From SHWC01 sp050173345 (GTDB taxonomy: Bacteria > Pseudomonadota > Alphaproteobacteria > UBA828): a stretch of 64,000 nt of DNA. This document shows, in pieces, positions 52,832 through 64,000 of this stretch. The DNA lies in NCBI GenBank assembly GCA_050173345.1, contig JBFXKW010000007.1, positions 124,001 to 188,000 of the forward strand, read 5' to 3'. The position numbers and the translations under genes were made by a program. Within the stretch, counting starts at the first letter, position 1; each line of letters opens with the position of its first letter. The notes beneath the pieces are model-generated. The model worked only from the letters and a program-made list of their open reading frames with translations, had not been told where the DNA came from and ran no database searches.

Positions 52832-54900
52832 CCAATATAAGGTGCCTGGACGAGCACCGTGCTGCCGTCCCATGTGTGCTCGGGCCTGCGCGGCGGGCGC
52901 AGGGACGGCCCGGCCCTGGTTTCGAGAACGGCGCCCGCCACGTCGCGGGCGAGCTCGGCGGCGGCCTCCCCAAAGCCGGTCGCGCCCGGCGGCAGCGCAA
53001 TCAGCCCATAGAGATGCCGCTCGCCATAGAGCTCGTGCTCGACCGTGCCGAGCAAGAGCGGCGCGGCGACGTCGCCGTCCAGGCGATGGCCGAGGTCCCA
53101 CAGGTGCAGCACGAGCCGGCCGCCATCGCTCGGCTTGACCATGACCAGCACCTCGCGGCGCCCCTCCCAGAAGCGGGCGAGCACGGGGCGGGTTTCGAGG
53201 TCCTCCGGCGTCGAGCCGGTGATGAGGTCGGCGGCCGCGACCAAATCCCAGCGCGCCGGGCGCTGCCAGCCGCTCGTCTCCAGCAGCGCCACCGCCTCGT
53301 CGGGCGTGGCCGCGACCTGGACGTTGATCGGCTCCTCGAAGCCGCCGGTGAAATCGACCCGATAAGCGGGCAGCCCGGCCCAGCCCTCGCCGCGCCAGGT
53401 TTCGGCGACGACGGGGGTCACGCGGTCCTTCGGGGCCAGCGCGGCGATGCGGGCGTCGTAGCTGGTCGCGGCATTGATCGCGCCGGCGGCGATCAGCGCG
53501 ATCAGCCCGAACCAGCCGACCAGTCCGGTGAAGCGCTGCTCGATCTGGGCGATGTGCCGCCAGGTCGCCGCGGTGAGGATGAGCAGCGCGGCGATGCCGA
53601 TCAGGATGCCGCCGGCAAGGCCTGAGACGTAGAGCTGTCCGACATAGAGCTGCGCGATGCTGAGCAGGCTGATGAAGCCGAACGCGGCAGCGAAGCCGGC
53701 GAGCTTGAGCCCCACATTGCGCACCCGGTGCGTCGCCAGGATGCCGAAATAGCCGAGGATGGTGACCGATATGGCGGCATGGCCGACCGGCAGCGCACGC
53801 TGCACGGCGAGGCCGACGCCCTCGGCCGCGTTGGCCTCGGCGACCAGCCCGATCAGGCTGGTCGAGGCGAAGGCGATGGCGATGGCGAGCGCCCAATAGG
53901 TCGACACCAGCCAGGCGCGGCGCAGCAGCAGCGCCGCCAGCACGGCAGCGCTCATCGTCAGGATCACCGGCGTCTCGCCGAACGCGGCGAGCACCACCAT
54001 GATGTCGTCGGCCCACGGGTTGCGCAGGCCGTTGATCGCATCGAGCATGGCGGTGTTGGCGTCCGCGATCGGATCGCCCACCGAGACCGCGCGCACCAGC
54101 GCGATGACGCCGATGAAGAGCCCGACGGTCGCGAGCCAGAGCGCGGCCATGCCGATGACCTCCAGCCGCTCGCGGTCGAGCAGGTAAACCAGTGCCTTTG
54201 CGGCGTGGCGCACAACCGGCCAGCGCGAGGCGGCCTCGGCATGGGTCCATGCTGAGAGGCGCTCGAGCGTGGTCGGGCCGAACAGGATGGAGAAGCCGCG
54301 CGCCCGCTTGGCCGACCAGTAGACCAGGTAGGCGATCAGGCCGGCGATCACCAGGAGCGCGACGAGCCGGCCGGTCACCGCGCCCGAGAAGCGCAGCCCG
54401 ATGCCGACCACGATGCCCGGCACGAGATGCAGCACGGCCGCGATCACCGCCGACAGCACGTTGTAGAAGAAGAACTTGCCGGTCGGGATGTCGGCGACGC
54501 CGGCGACGAACGGCACGATCGGGCGGATCTGGCCGATCAGCCGCGCGGCGAGCAGCGCCTTGCCGGTATGGCGGTGGACCATGCGCTCGGCGAACTCGAC
54601 CGTGCGCTGGCGCTTCTGGAAGAACTTGAGCGCGAGGATGCGCTCGCGATAGTGCCGCCCCATCCAATAGCCGATCGCATCGCCGGCCACGCCCCCGAGC
54701 ACCAGCGAGGCCGCCGCGATCGAGAGCGGCACGCTGCCCTGGCCGACCAGCACGCCGACGCCGAACAGCATGATGGTGCCGGGGATGAAGAAGCCGATCA
54801 CCAGCAGCGTCTCGACGAAGGCGATGAGGAAGGTGACGACGCCCGCCAGATGCGGGTGCGCGGCGATCCAGTCCAGGACGAGTTGCGCCCACTCGTTCAT
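52822..54900 (-). CDS. DedA/PAP2-like/LssY_C fusion membrane protein
   Basis: A 692-residue polytopic inner-membrane protein in three parts. Residues 1-195 are a DedA (VTT) domain with GFFIPGTIMLFGVGVLVGQG, GDAIGYWMGRHY and GRLIGQIRPIVPFVAGV-like sequence; DedA proteins act as lipid flippases or transporters. Residues 275-440 are a PAP2-like helical bundle; its phosphatase signature is worn down, with only a QRALPVGHAAIS remnant. Residues 500-690 match the soluble LssY C-terminal domain (WRGEGWAGLPAYRVDFTGGF, INVQVAATPDEAVALLETSGW). The start ATG 54900 is the first in frame. The function is not known; envelope lipid handling is inferred. Confidence 0.85.
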   Translation of the reverse strand: MNEWAQLVLDWIAAHPHLAGVVTFLIAFVETLLVIGFFIPGTIMLFGVGVLVGQGSVPLSIAAASLVLGGVAGDAIGYWMGRHYRERILALKFFQKRQRTVEFAERMVHRHTGKALLAARLIGQIRPIVPFVAGVADIPTGKFFFYNVLSAVIAAVLHLVPGIVVGIGLRFSGAVTGRLVALLVIAGLIAYLVYWSAKRARGFSILFGPTTLERLSAWTHAEAASRWPVVRHAAKALVYLLDRERLEVIGMAALWLATVGLFIGVIALVRAVSVGDPIADANTAMLDAINGLRNPWADDIMVVLAAFGETPVILTMSAAVLAALLLRRAWLVSTYWALAIAIAFASTSLIGLVAEANAAEGVGLAVQRALPVGHAAISVTILGYFGILATHRVRNVGLKLAGFAAAFGFISLLSIAQLYVGQLYVSGLAGGILIGIAALLILTAATWRHIAQIEQRFTGLVGWFGLIALIAAGAINAATSYDARIAALAPKDRVTPVVAETWRGEGWAGLPAYRVDFTGGFEEPINVQVAATPDEAVALLETSGWQRPARWDLVAAADLITGSTPEDLETRPVLARFWEGRREVLVMVKPSDGGRLVLHLWDLGHRLDGDVAAPLLLGTVEHELYGERHLYGLIALPPGATGFGEAAAELARDVAGAVLETRAGPSLRPPRRPEHTWDGSTVLVQAPYIGSR

Positions 54901-55186
54901 GGCGGCGGCGAGGCTGCACGCACGGCCAAATTCCCTGGCTGGCTTCGCACGGAGGAAGAGGTCCGGTGGCGGCCGGTCTCGAATCGGCCGAGCCGGAGCA
55001 TGCCATCGCGGCCGGGGCGGCTCAACCGTCGGGTCGCGCCGGCGAGCCGCCGGAACGAGCCTCGAACAGGCAGAAGATAGCTCATATTAATCAATATCTT
55101 GAAAGTAACGCTTGCGTGCAGGAACAAAACCGGTACATTGGCCGCGTTGCAGTCGGATAGCCGCCAAGGGAAGATGGGAGGCCGTG
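54901..55186. other. Divergent intergenic region between the DedA/LssY gene and recA
   Basis: A 286-base gap. The DedA-proximal part is GC-rich, with nothing definite. The recA-proximal part contains an AT-rich patch (55084-55100, including ATATT-AATC-AATAT) that stands out in this GC-rich sequence, and the recA promoter. Confidence 0.5.
55112..55139 (+). promoter_or_regulatory. Predicted recA promoter with possible LexA half-sites
   Basis: TTGCGT (55112-55117), a 16-bp spacer and TACATT (55134-55139). Inside lies GAAC-N7-GTAC (55122-55136), one base from the alphaproteobacterial LexA direct repeat GAACN7GAAC. SOS control is expected for recA, but this site is imperfect. Confidence 0.35.
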
Positions 55187-56278
<1,092 letters not shown>

Positions 56279-56602
56279 GCGCTGCGGCTTCGGATGCCGG
56301 TTAAGATCGCTGTTATGGTTACCCGCACCTAAATCGTCATTGCCGGGCTTGACCCGCCTGCGGGCCGAAGCCCTTCGGCGGGCGAAGGCCCGGCAATCCA
56401 GGAATCCCTGGCAGCCGCCACGCCGCCGGCCCCTGGATGCCCCCGCCTGCGCGGGGCATGACGAAGAAGGGGTGTCGTGCGCGCTCTTCCCAAGGTTCGA
56501 GCTGCACCCCCCCTTGCTGGACAGTTGCGGGGGCGGGCGCTAAATAGCGAGCCCTGAGGGCGGCGCGTCCCGTGCGGCGTCCGCCGATCCGGGGCATTGG
56601 CC
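56279..56602. other. 324-base recA-alaS intergenic region
   Basis: It holds composite repeat copy 2 (56335-56464) and the alaS leader. A TAAATA hexamer at 56541-56546 could act as a -10, but no well-spaced -35 is present. Nothing else could be supported. Confidence 0.5.
56335..56464. repeat. Composite palindromic intergenic repeat, copy 2 (opposite orientation to copy 1)
   Basis: It starts CGTCATTGCCGGGC with a matching GCCCGGCAAT arm near 56388-56397, then a TGGATGCCCC/GGGGCATGACG block at 56434-56464. The order of the two parts is reversed relative to the copy at 9493, so it lies in inverted orientation. Both ends carry CGTCAT/ATGACG. Confidence 0.75.
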
Positions 56603-59254
<2,652 letters not shown>

Positions 59255-59288
59255 CGGCCGGCGCCAAGACCGTTGGATCACTGCCATC

Positions 59289-59373
59289 CGTCGTCCCCCG
59301 GCTTGACCGGGGGACCCATGCCTGCAACGAGCTCGTTGATCGATGGATGGCCCGGTCAAGCCGGGCCATGACG
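59289..59373. repeat. Composite palindromic intergenic repeat, copy 3
   Basis: GTCCCCCGG-CTTGA-CCGGGGGAC (59293-59315), then CAACGAG-CTCGTTG, then TGGCCCGG-TCAAG-CCGGGCCA (59348-59368) and ATGACG. The middle block matches the spacer of copy 1. It fills the gap between alaS and icd, which converge here. Confidence 0.75.
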
Positions 59374-59409
59374 AAAGAATAAGAAAGCGAAGCCTCAGCC
59401 CGCCCCGCG

Positions 59410-60627
59410 CTACCCCGCCAGCGTCTTCTCCAGCGTTGCCTTGATGGCGTCGAGGAAGGTCTGGGTGTTGACCCATTTCTGCTTCGGGCCGATCAGGAGC
59501 GCGAGGTCCTTGGTCATGGTGCCGCCCTCGACGGTGCTGACGCAGGCCGCCTCGAGCGCGGACGCGAACTTGTCGAGCGGCGCGTTGCCGTCGAGCTTGG
59601 CGCGGTGCTTGAACCCGCCGGTCCAGGCGAAGATCGAGGCGATCGGGTTGGTCGAGGTCTCCTCGCCGCGCTGATAGGCGCGGAAGTGACGCGTCACCGT
59701 GCCGTGCGCGGCCTCGGCCTCGACCGTCTTGCCGTCCGGCGTCAGCAGCACCGAGGTCATCAGGCCGAGCGAGCCGAAGCCCTGCGCCAGCGAATCCGAC
59801 TGCACGTCACCGTCATAGTTCTTGCACGCCCAGATGAACTTGCCCGAAGTCTTCATGGCGAACGCCACCATGTCGTCGATCAGGCGGTGCTCGTAGATGA
59901 TGCCGGCCTTCTCGAACCTGGCCTTGAACTCCGCCTCGTAGAGCTCCTGGAACAGGTCCTTGAAGCGGCCGTCATAGGCCTTGAGGATCGTGTTTTTGGT
60001 CGACAGATAGACCGGCCAGCCGCGCATCAGGCCGTAGGCGAGGCAGGCGCGCGCGAAGTCGCGGATCGAGTCGTCGAGGTTGTACATGGCGAGCGCGACG
60101 CCGCCGCCCGGGAACTGGAACACCTCGTGCTCGATCGGCTTGCCGCCGCCCTCGGGCTCGAACCTGATGGTGAGCTTGCCCTTGCCGGGCACCACGAAAT
60201 CGGTTGCGCGGTACTGGTCGCCGAAGGCGTGGCGGCCGATCACGATCGGGTCGGTCCAGCTCGGCACCAGGCGCGGCACGTTCTTGCAGATGATCGGCTC
60301 GCGGAACACGGTGCCGCCCAGGATGTTGCGGATCGTGCCGTTCGGCGAGCGCCACATCTTCTTGAGCTTGAACTCCTCGACCCTCGCCTCGTCCGGCGTG
60401 ATGGTGGCGCACTTGACGCCGACGCCGTGCTTCCTGATCGCGTTCGCCGCGTCGATGGTGACCTGGTCGTCGGTCGCATCGCGATGCTCCATGCCGAGGT
60501 CGTAGTATTCGAGCGTGACGTCGAGATAGGGCAGGATCAGCTTGTCCTTGATCCACGCCCAGATGACGCGAGTCATCTCGTCGCCGTCGAGCTCGACGAC
60601 GGGGTTGGCGACCTTGATCTTGTTCAT
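59410..60627 (-). CDS. icd: NADP-dependent isocitrate dehydrogenase (dimeric, eukaryotic-like type)
   Basis: Oxidative decarboxylation of isocitrate to 2-oxoglutarate in the TCA cycle. The 405-residue protein has VVELDGDEMTRVIW, the substrate loop SPNGTIRNILGGTVFREPI, IWACKNYDGDVQSDSLAQGFGSLG, and AAHGTVTRHFRAYQRGEETSTNPIASIF. The start ATG 60627 follows homology. It converges on alaS and is monocistronic. A TTGACG promoter is seen upstream. Confidence 0.97.
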   Translation of the reverse strand: MNKIKVANPVVELDGDEMTRVIWAWIKDKLILPYLDVTLEYYDLGMEHRDATDDQVTIDAANAIRKHGVGVKCATITPDEARVEEFKLKKMWRSPNGTIRNILGGTVFREPIICKNVPRLVPSWTDPIVIGRHAFGDQYRATDFVVPGKGKLTIRFEPEGGGKPIEHEVFQFPGGGVALAMYNLDDSIRDFARACLAYGLMRGWPVYLSTKNTILKAYDGRFKDLFQELYEAEFKARFEKAGIIYEHRLIDDMVAFAMKTSGKFIWACKNYDGDVQSDSLAQGFGSLGLMTSVLLTPDGKTVEAEAAHGTVTRHFRAYQRGEETSTNPIASIFAWTGGFKHRAKLDGNAPLDKFASALEAACVSTVEGGTMTKDLALLIGPKQKWVNTQTFLDAIKATLEKTLAG

Positions 60628-60671
60628 TGATACGCTCCGGATGAGGCTGGTCGAGTAGCTTGAGCCGGCGG

Positions 60672-60699
60672 ACCTTAGCACCCCGATCCGGCCCGTCAA
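60672..60699 (-). promoter_or_regulatory. Predicted promoter of icd
   Basis: On the minus strand, TTGACG (60699-60694), 16-bp spacer and TAAGGT (60677-60672). It is about 45 bases before the icd start. Confidence 0.38.
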
Positions 60700-60728
60700 A
60701 GACTCCGGCCCGGCGCGGTTTGGCGCGC

Positions 60729-61316
60729 TCAGGCGAGGTCGGCGCGGCCCGCCTCGGCACGCCCGATGGTGGTCTCGTCGATCGCCTCGAACAGCGCCTC
60801 GACGCTCGGCACCACGACGAGCAGCTTCCTGGTCTCGGCCGGCGCGAAGCCCTCGCCGATGATCTGGTCGATCAGCGTGACGAGCGGGTCCCAATAGCCG
60901 GTGCTGTTGACCAGGAAGATCGGCTTGTGGTGCAGCCCGAGCATCTTCCAGGTGAGCATCTCGAACAGCTCGTCGAGCGTACCGAAGCCGCCGGGCAGCA
61001 CTGCGAAGCCGTCGGCGCGCTCGAACATGTGCTGCTTGCGCTCGTGCATGGTCTCGACCAGCACGGTCTCGGTCAGGCCGGTGTGCTTGAGCTCGAGCGC
61101 CGCGAGATGGCGCGGGATGACGCCGATCGCGACGCCCCCGCCCGCGATCACCGCGTTCGCCACCACGTTCATCAGCCCGATCCCGCCCGCGCCATAGATC
61201 AGCGAAATGCCGCGCGCGGCGAGGCCGGCGCCGAGTGCGGCGGCCGCCCGGCCATGCTGCGGCTCGGTGCCCTCGCGCGAGCCGCAATAGACGCAAAGCG
61301 AACGGATGCGCCGCAT
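60729..61316 (-). CDS. LOG-family Rossmann-fold protein (nucleotide 5'-monophosphate phosphoribohydrolase type)
   Basis: A 195-residue LOG (lonely guy) protein; such enzymes release bases, including cytokinins, from nucleoside 5'-monophosphates. The markers are SLCVYCGSREG at the N-terminus, ISLIYGAGGIGLMNVVANAV, and the catalytic MHERKQHMFERADGFAVLPGGFGTLDELFEMLTW-like region with PGGFGTLDE. The start is ATG 61316; an in-frame TTG two codons earlier is not needed. Confidence 0.92.
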   Translation of the reverse strand: MRRIRSLCVYCGSREGTEPQHGRAAAALGAGLAARGISLIYGAGGIGLMNVVANAVIAGGGVAIGVIPRHLAALELKHTGLTETVLVETMHERKQHMFERADGFAVLPGGFGTLDELFEMLTWKMLGLHHKPIFLVNSTGYWDPLVTLIDQIIGEGFAPAETRKLLVVVPSVEALFEAIDETTIGRAEAGRADLA

Positions 61317-61509
61317 GCTCAAAATCTTGTTACCGCTTTCGTTCGGTGCATCAGCGAGACTGGTGGACGGCGGCTAACTGAGGCTTCCGGCTGGCCGGCG
61401 CAAGTAGTTACGAATCGGTAACTTATCCGAGAGAGCGACCGCCGGCGTTGTGCCGGCAAGGCGTGCAAGGGCGAGGGCGCATCGACGATATCCACAAACG
61501 GAGGGGCAT

Positions 61510-61992
61510 GTGAGCATCATCGAGAGGCTGGGATTGGCCGCCTTGGCGGCAGGCGCGGTCTTGGCGGCGGGCGCGCTGGGCGGGCCGGCGCAGGCCGATG
61601 ACGCGAAGAACGTCATCGCCTATCGGCAGAACGTGATGAAGGGCATCGCTGCGCACATCACGCAGATCGCCATGGTCGCCAAGGGCGAGGTGTCGTTTAC
61701 CGACCAGGTCGCCGGCAATGCGCGCGCGATCGCAGGTGCGGCCGGCGGCATTCCCGCGGTCTTTCCCGAAGGGAGCGGGGAGGCGCCCGGCGCGGAGACC
61801 GCGGCGCAGCCGGCGATCTGGCAGCAATGGGACAAGTTCACCGCGTCGGCGCAGGCGCTCCAAACCGAGGCCACCAAGCTCGCCGAGATCGCGGAAGGCG
61901 GCGGCGATGCGGCGGCGATCGGCGCGCAGCTCGGCGAGCTCGGCAAGACCTGCGGCGGCTGCCATGAGCCGTTCCGCAAGAAGACGGACTAG
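61510..61992 (+). CDS. Class II c-type cytochrome (cytochrome c' family)
   Basis: A 160-residue periplasmic four-helix cytochrome. The signal peptide covers LGLAALAAGAVLAAGALGGPAQA. The single heme site CGGCH lies near the C-terminus (TCGGCHEPFRKK), the mark of class II cytochromes. The start is the GTG at 61510, with a GGAGGGG ribosome site; the ATG two bases earlier is out of frame. A diheme c-type cytochrome gene follows after 34 bases, so the pair may form one unit. The partner is not known. Confidence 0.88.
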   Translation: MSIIERLGLAALAAGAVLAAGALGGPAQADDAKNVIAYRQNVMKGIAAHITQIAMVAKGEVSFTDQVAGNARAIAGAAGGIPAVFPEGSGEAPGAETAAQPAIWQQWDKFTASAQALQTEATKLAEIAEGGGDAAAIGAQLGELGKTCGGCHEPFRKKTD

Positions 61993-62026
61993 CCGGCGGG
62001 CCATCGGGCTTCCGGTTCCGGTCGCC

Positions 62027-62953
62027 ATGCGGGCCGGTGGCGGGCTGGCCGTAGCCGCCCTGGCCGCCGGCCTCGCGGGCGTCGCCGGCGGGCTCGGCGC
62101 TGCCGAGCCGGGGCCGGTCGAGCGCGGCGAATACCTGATCCGCGCCGCCGGCTGCGTCGCCTGCCACACCGACAAGCAGGGCGGCGGCGCCGCGCTCGCG
62201 GGGGGCCGCGCGATCAAGACGGCGTTTGGCACCTTCTACTCGCCGAACATCACGCCCGACCCCGAGACCGGCATCGGGCAGTGGAGCGACGAGGATTTCG
62301 TGCGCGCGCTCTCCGAAGGCGTGGCGCCGGACGGGGCCCACCTCTATCCGGCCTTCCCCTATGCCAGCTACACCTACATGACCCGCGAGGACATGCTCGA
62401 CCTCAAGGCGTACCTGTTCGCGCAGCCGCCGGTGCGGCGCGAGAACACGCCGCACGACCTCGGCTTCCCGTTCGGCTGGCGCTTCGTCAACTGGCCCTGG
62501 CAGGTGCTGTTCCTGCCGTCGGGGCCGTTCGAGCCCGACCCCGCGCTCACGCCCGAGCTCAATCGCGGCGCCTATCTGGTCAAGGCGCTCGCCCATTGCG
62601 GCGAGTGCCACACGCCGCGCAACCTCTTGGGGGCGATGGACGACGGCGACTTCCTGGCCGGCACCAAGGACGGGCCGGATGGCGAGACCGTGCCCAACAT
62701 CACGCCGGACGCGGCGACCGGCATCGGCGAGTGGTCGGTCAACGATATCGTGTTCCTGCTGCGCACTGGCTTCCTGCCGAGCGGCAACGATGTGCAGGGC
62801 AGCATGCGCGAGGCGATCGACGACGGCCTCAAGTTCCTGACGCAGGCCGATCTCGAGGCGATCGCGGCCTATATCAAGTCAGTGCCGGCGATCGAGAACA
62901 AGGTGCGCGAGAAGCGGCCCGCCTCGAGCGGCGGCGCCTTCGATTTCGACTGA
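62027..62953 (+). CDS. Diheme c-type cytochrome
   Basis: A 308-residue exported cytochrome with two CxxCH sites: GCVACHTDKQGG (near residue 40) and HCGECHTPRNLLG (near residue 190). Each is followed by the repeated YSPNITPDPETGIGQWSDEDF or VPNITPDAATGIGEWSVNDI element and later methionine-like ligands. The signal peptide covers LAVAALAAGLAGVAGGLGAAE. The layout matches alcohol- or aldehyde-dehydrogenase-associated diheme cytochromes, but no dehydrogenase lies beside it. It has a role in periplasmic electron transfer. Confidence 0.88.
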   Translation: MRAGGGLAVAALAAGLAGVAGGLGAAEPGPVERGEYLIRAAGCVACHTDKQGGGAALAGGRAIKTAFGTFYSPNITPDPETGIGQWSDEDFVRALSEGVAPDGAHLYPAFPYASYTYMTREDMLDLKAYLFAQPPVRRENTPHDLGFPFGWRFVNWPWQVLFLPSGPFEPDPALTPELNRGAYLVKALAHCGECHTPRNLLGAMDDGDFLAGTKDGPDGETVPNITPDAATGIGEWSVNDIVFLLRTGFLPSGNDVQGSMREAIDDGLKFLTQADLEAIAAYIKSVPAIENKVREKRPASSGGAFDFD

Positions 62954-63049
62954 GCCGGCCCGGCCGGTCTCGGCGTTGCTTTGCAGCAGGGGCACGCTTC
63001 GTGTACCCTGTATGACGAGTCAAATCTTGCCGAGACTTGAGGCGTTTCC

Positions 63050-64000
63050 GTGAAGAACAAGTATTTCCGCATCGGCCTGCCGGTCGGCCTTGGCGTCGTG
63101 ATTGCGGGTGTCCTGGCCGGCGTGTTCCTGTCCGGCGGCGGCGACAAGGCGAGCGCGCCGACCGGCGCCGAGGTCGCGTCGACCGAGGAGCAGGCCGCGC
63201 CCGCCGAGGCCGCGGTCGAATCCGCCACGGAGAATGCCGCCGGGGACGCTGCCGTCTCGGCCGACGGCACGGCGGCCGAGGCCAGCGGGACGGCTCCGAC
63301 ACCCGCCGATGAGCAGGCGGCCAGCACGGCCGATGCCCCGGGCGCGGATCAGGCCGCGTCCGGCGACGCGCCGCCGCGCGCCAAGCCGAGCTTCGACGTC
63401 GTCCGCATCGACCCCAAGGGCGGCACGGTCATGGCCGGGCGCGCCGCGCCCGGCGCGGAGATCATCATCCGCGACGGCGAGACCGAGCTCGGCCGCGCCA
63501 CCGCGAACCAGCGCGGCGAATGGGTGTTCACCGACGAGCGGCCCATGCCGGCGGGCGACCGCCAGCTCTCGCTCGAAGACCCGGCGCCGGGCGGCTCGGA
63601 ATCCGAGAACGTGGTCGTGGTCTCCGTGCCCGCGTCAGAGCCCACGCTCGACCAGGAGGGCCAGGCGCCGCAGGAGCGGCAGACCGCGCTCGCGGTGCTG
63701 CAGCCGCGCGACGGCGGCCCCTCGGTCGTCCTGCAGCTGCCCGAGGAGACCGTTGCGTCGGCCGATGGCGCGCCGCGCGCCGCGGTCGACAGCATCGACT
63801 ACACGCCGGAAGGCGAGATCACCGTGTCGGGCCAGGCCGAGCCCGGCGCGCGGCTCAACGTCTATGTCGACAACCAGCCGGTCGCGACCGCGCAGGCGGA
63901 CGACCAGGGGCGCTGGCGCACCACGCTCGGCGAGGGTGTCAGCGAGGGGCAGCACCAATTGCGCATCGACAGCGTCGATCAGGCCGGCAAGGTGATCACG
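63050..64000 (+). CDS. Envelope protein with Ig-like repeats, 3'-truncated by window edge
   Basis: The frame from GTG 63050 runs open for 317 codons to the window end. It has one N-terminal membrane or signal helix (IGLPVGLGVVIAGVLAGVFL), an Ala/Glu-rich low-complexity stretch of about 80 residues, then two Ig-like repeats: FDVVRIDPKGGTVMAGRAAPG...RGEWVFT and ITVSGQAEPGARLNVYVDNQPVATA with DDQGRWRTTL. Alphaproteobacterial proteins of this type commonly end in a LysM peptidoglycan-binding domain, which would lie beyond the window. The function is unknown; an anchor or structural role is inferred. Confidence 0.78.
   Translation, partial: MKNKYFRIGLPVGLGVVIAGVLAGVFLSGGGDKASAPTGAEVASTEEQAAPAEAAVESATENAAGDAAVSADGTAAEASGTAPTPADEQAASTADAPGADQAASGDAPPRAKPSFDVVRIDPKGGTVMAGRAAPGAEIIIRDGETELGRATANQRGEWVFTDERPMPAGDRQLSLEDPAPGGSESENVVVVSVPASEPTLDQEGQAPQERQTALAVLQPRDGGPSVVLQLPEETVASADGAPRAAVDSIDYTPEGEITVSGQAEPGARLNVYVDNQPVATAQADDQGRWRTTLGEGVSEGQHQLRIDSVDQAGKVIT

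Overview
The window is chromosomal core DNA from a GC-rich (roughly 70% by eye) alphaproteobacterium, most likely a member of Rhodospirillales or a close relative. The evidence for this is the class I lysyl-tRNA synthetase, the CckA-type cell-cycle kinase directly behind a flagellar export operon, a ZauP-like/ZapA/6S RNA/5-FTHF cyclo-ligase block, and a long yebC-ruvCAB-ybgC-tolQRAB-pal-cpoB-tilS-ftsH-folP-glmM-thiD series. No prophage, transposase, CRISPR array, rRNA or tRNA gene was found. Almost every base belongs to a recognisable gene on one strand or the other.

Layout. 1-6.7 kb: the end of epmA, thiE, a class III nucleotide cyclase, then the lower-glycolysis/Calvin-type operon gap-pgk-unknown-fba on the minus strand. 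6.8-9.1 kb: the ergothioneine pair egtB-egtD. 9.1-11.6 kb: an orphan HTH protein, a composite repeat and transketolase. 11.8-14.1 kb: zauP-like, zapA, 6S RNA, 5-FTHF cyclo-ligase, YmdB-type phosphodiesterase. 14.2-16.1 kb: a second orphan HTH protein, a single-domain protoglobin and a methyltransferase. 16.2-32.8 kb: the plus-strand YebC/Ruv/Tol-Pal/TilS/FtsH/FolP/GlmM/ThiD/alkyltransferase run. 33-42.6 kb: MaoC hydratase, RNase Z, heme A synthase, HAD phosphatase, a TipF-like EAL protein, a sugar dehydrogenase, HpnL-like and ICMT-like membrane proteins, and lysS. 42.6-46.7 kb: a DinG-type helicase, TerB and a HigBA toxin-antitoxin pair. 46.8-52.7 kb: flgB-flgC-fliE-fliQ-fliR-flhB-cckA. 52.8-60.6 kb: a DedA/PAP2/LssY_C fusion, recA, alaS and icd. 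60.7-64 kb: a LOG protein, two c-type cytochromes and a truncated envelope protein with Ig-like repeats.

Functional themes are Holliday-junction resolution and DNA repair (RuvABC, RecA, DinG-like helicase, alkyltransferase), envelope integrity (Tol-Pal, FtsH, GlmM, HpnL-like), folate and thiamine synthesis, central carbon flow, and flagellum assembly tied to cell-cycle signalling. Several promoters share a TTGACC or TTGACG -35 hexamer with 16-17 bp spacing.

I did not find a clearly new multi-gene system. The items most worth a second look are: three composite palindromic repeats and a tandem pair of related dyads, one of which supplies the C-terminus of a DNA-repair protein; the HigBA operator; the DedA/PAP2/LssY_C fusion; a degenerate EAL protein; an unrecognised gene inside the glycolytic operon; two orphan antitoxin-like HTH genes; and a folP reading frame that extends upstream of any standard start codon.
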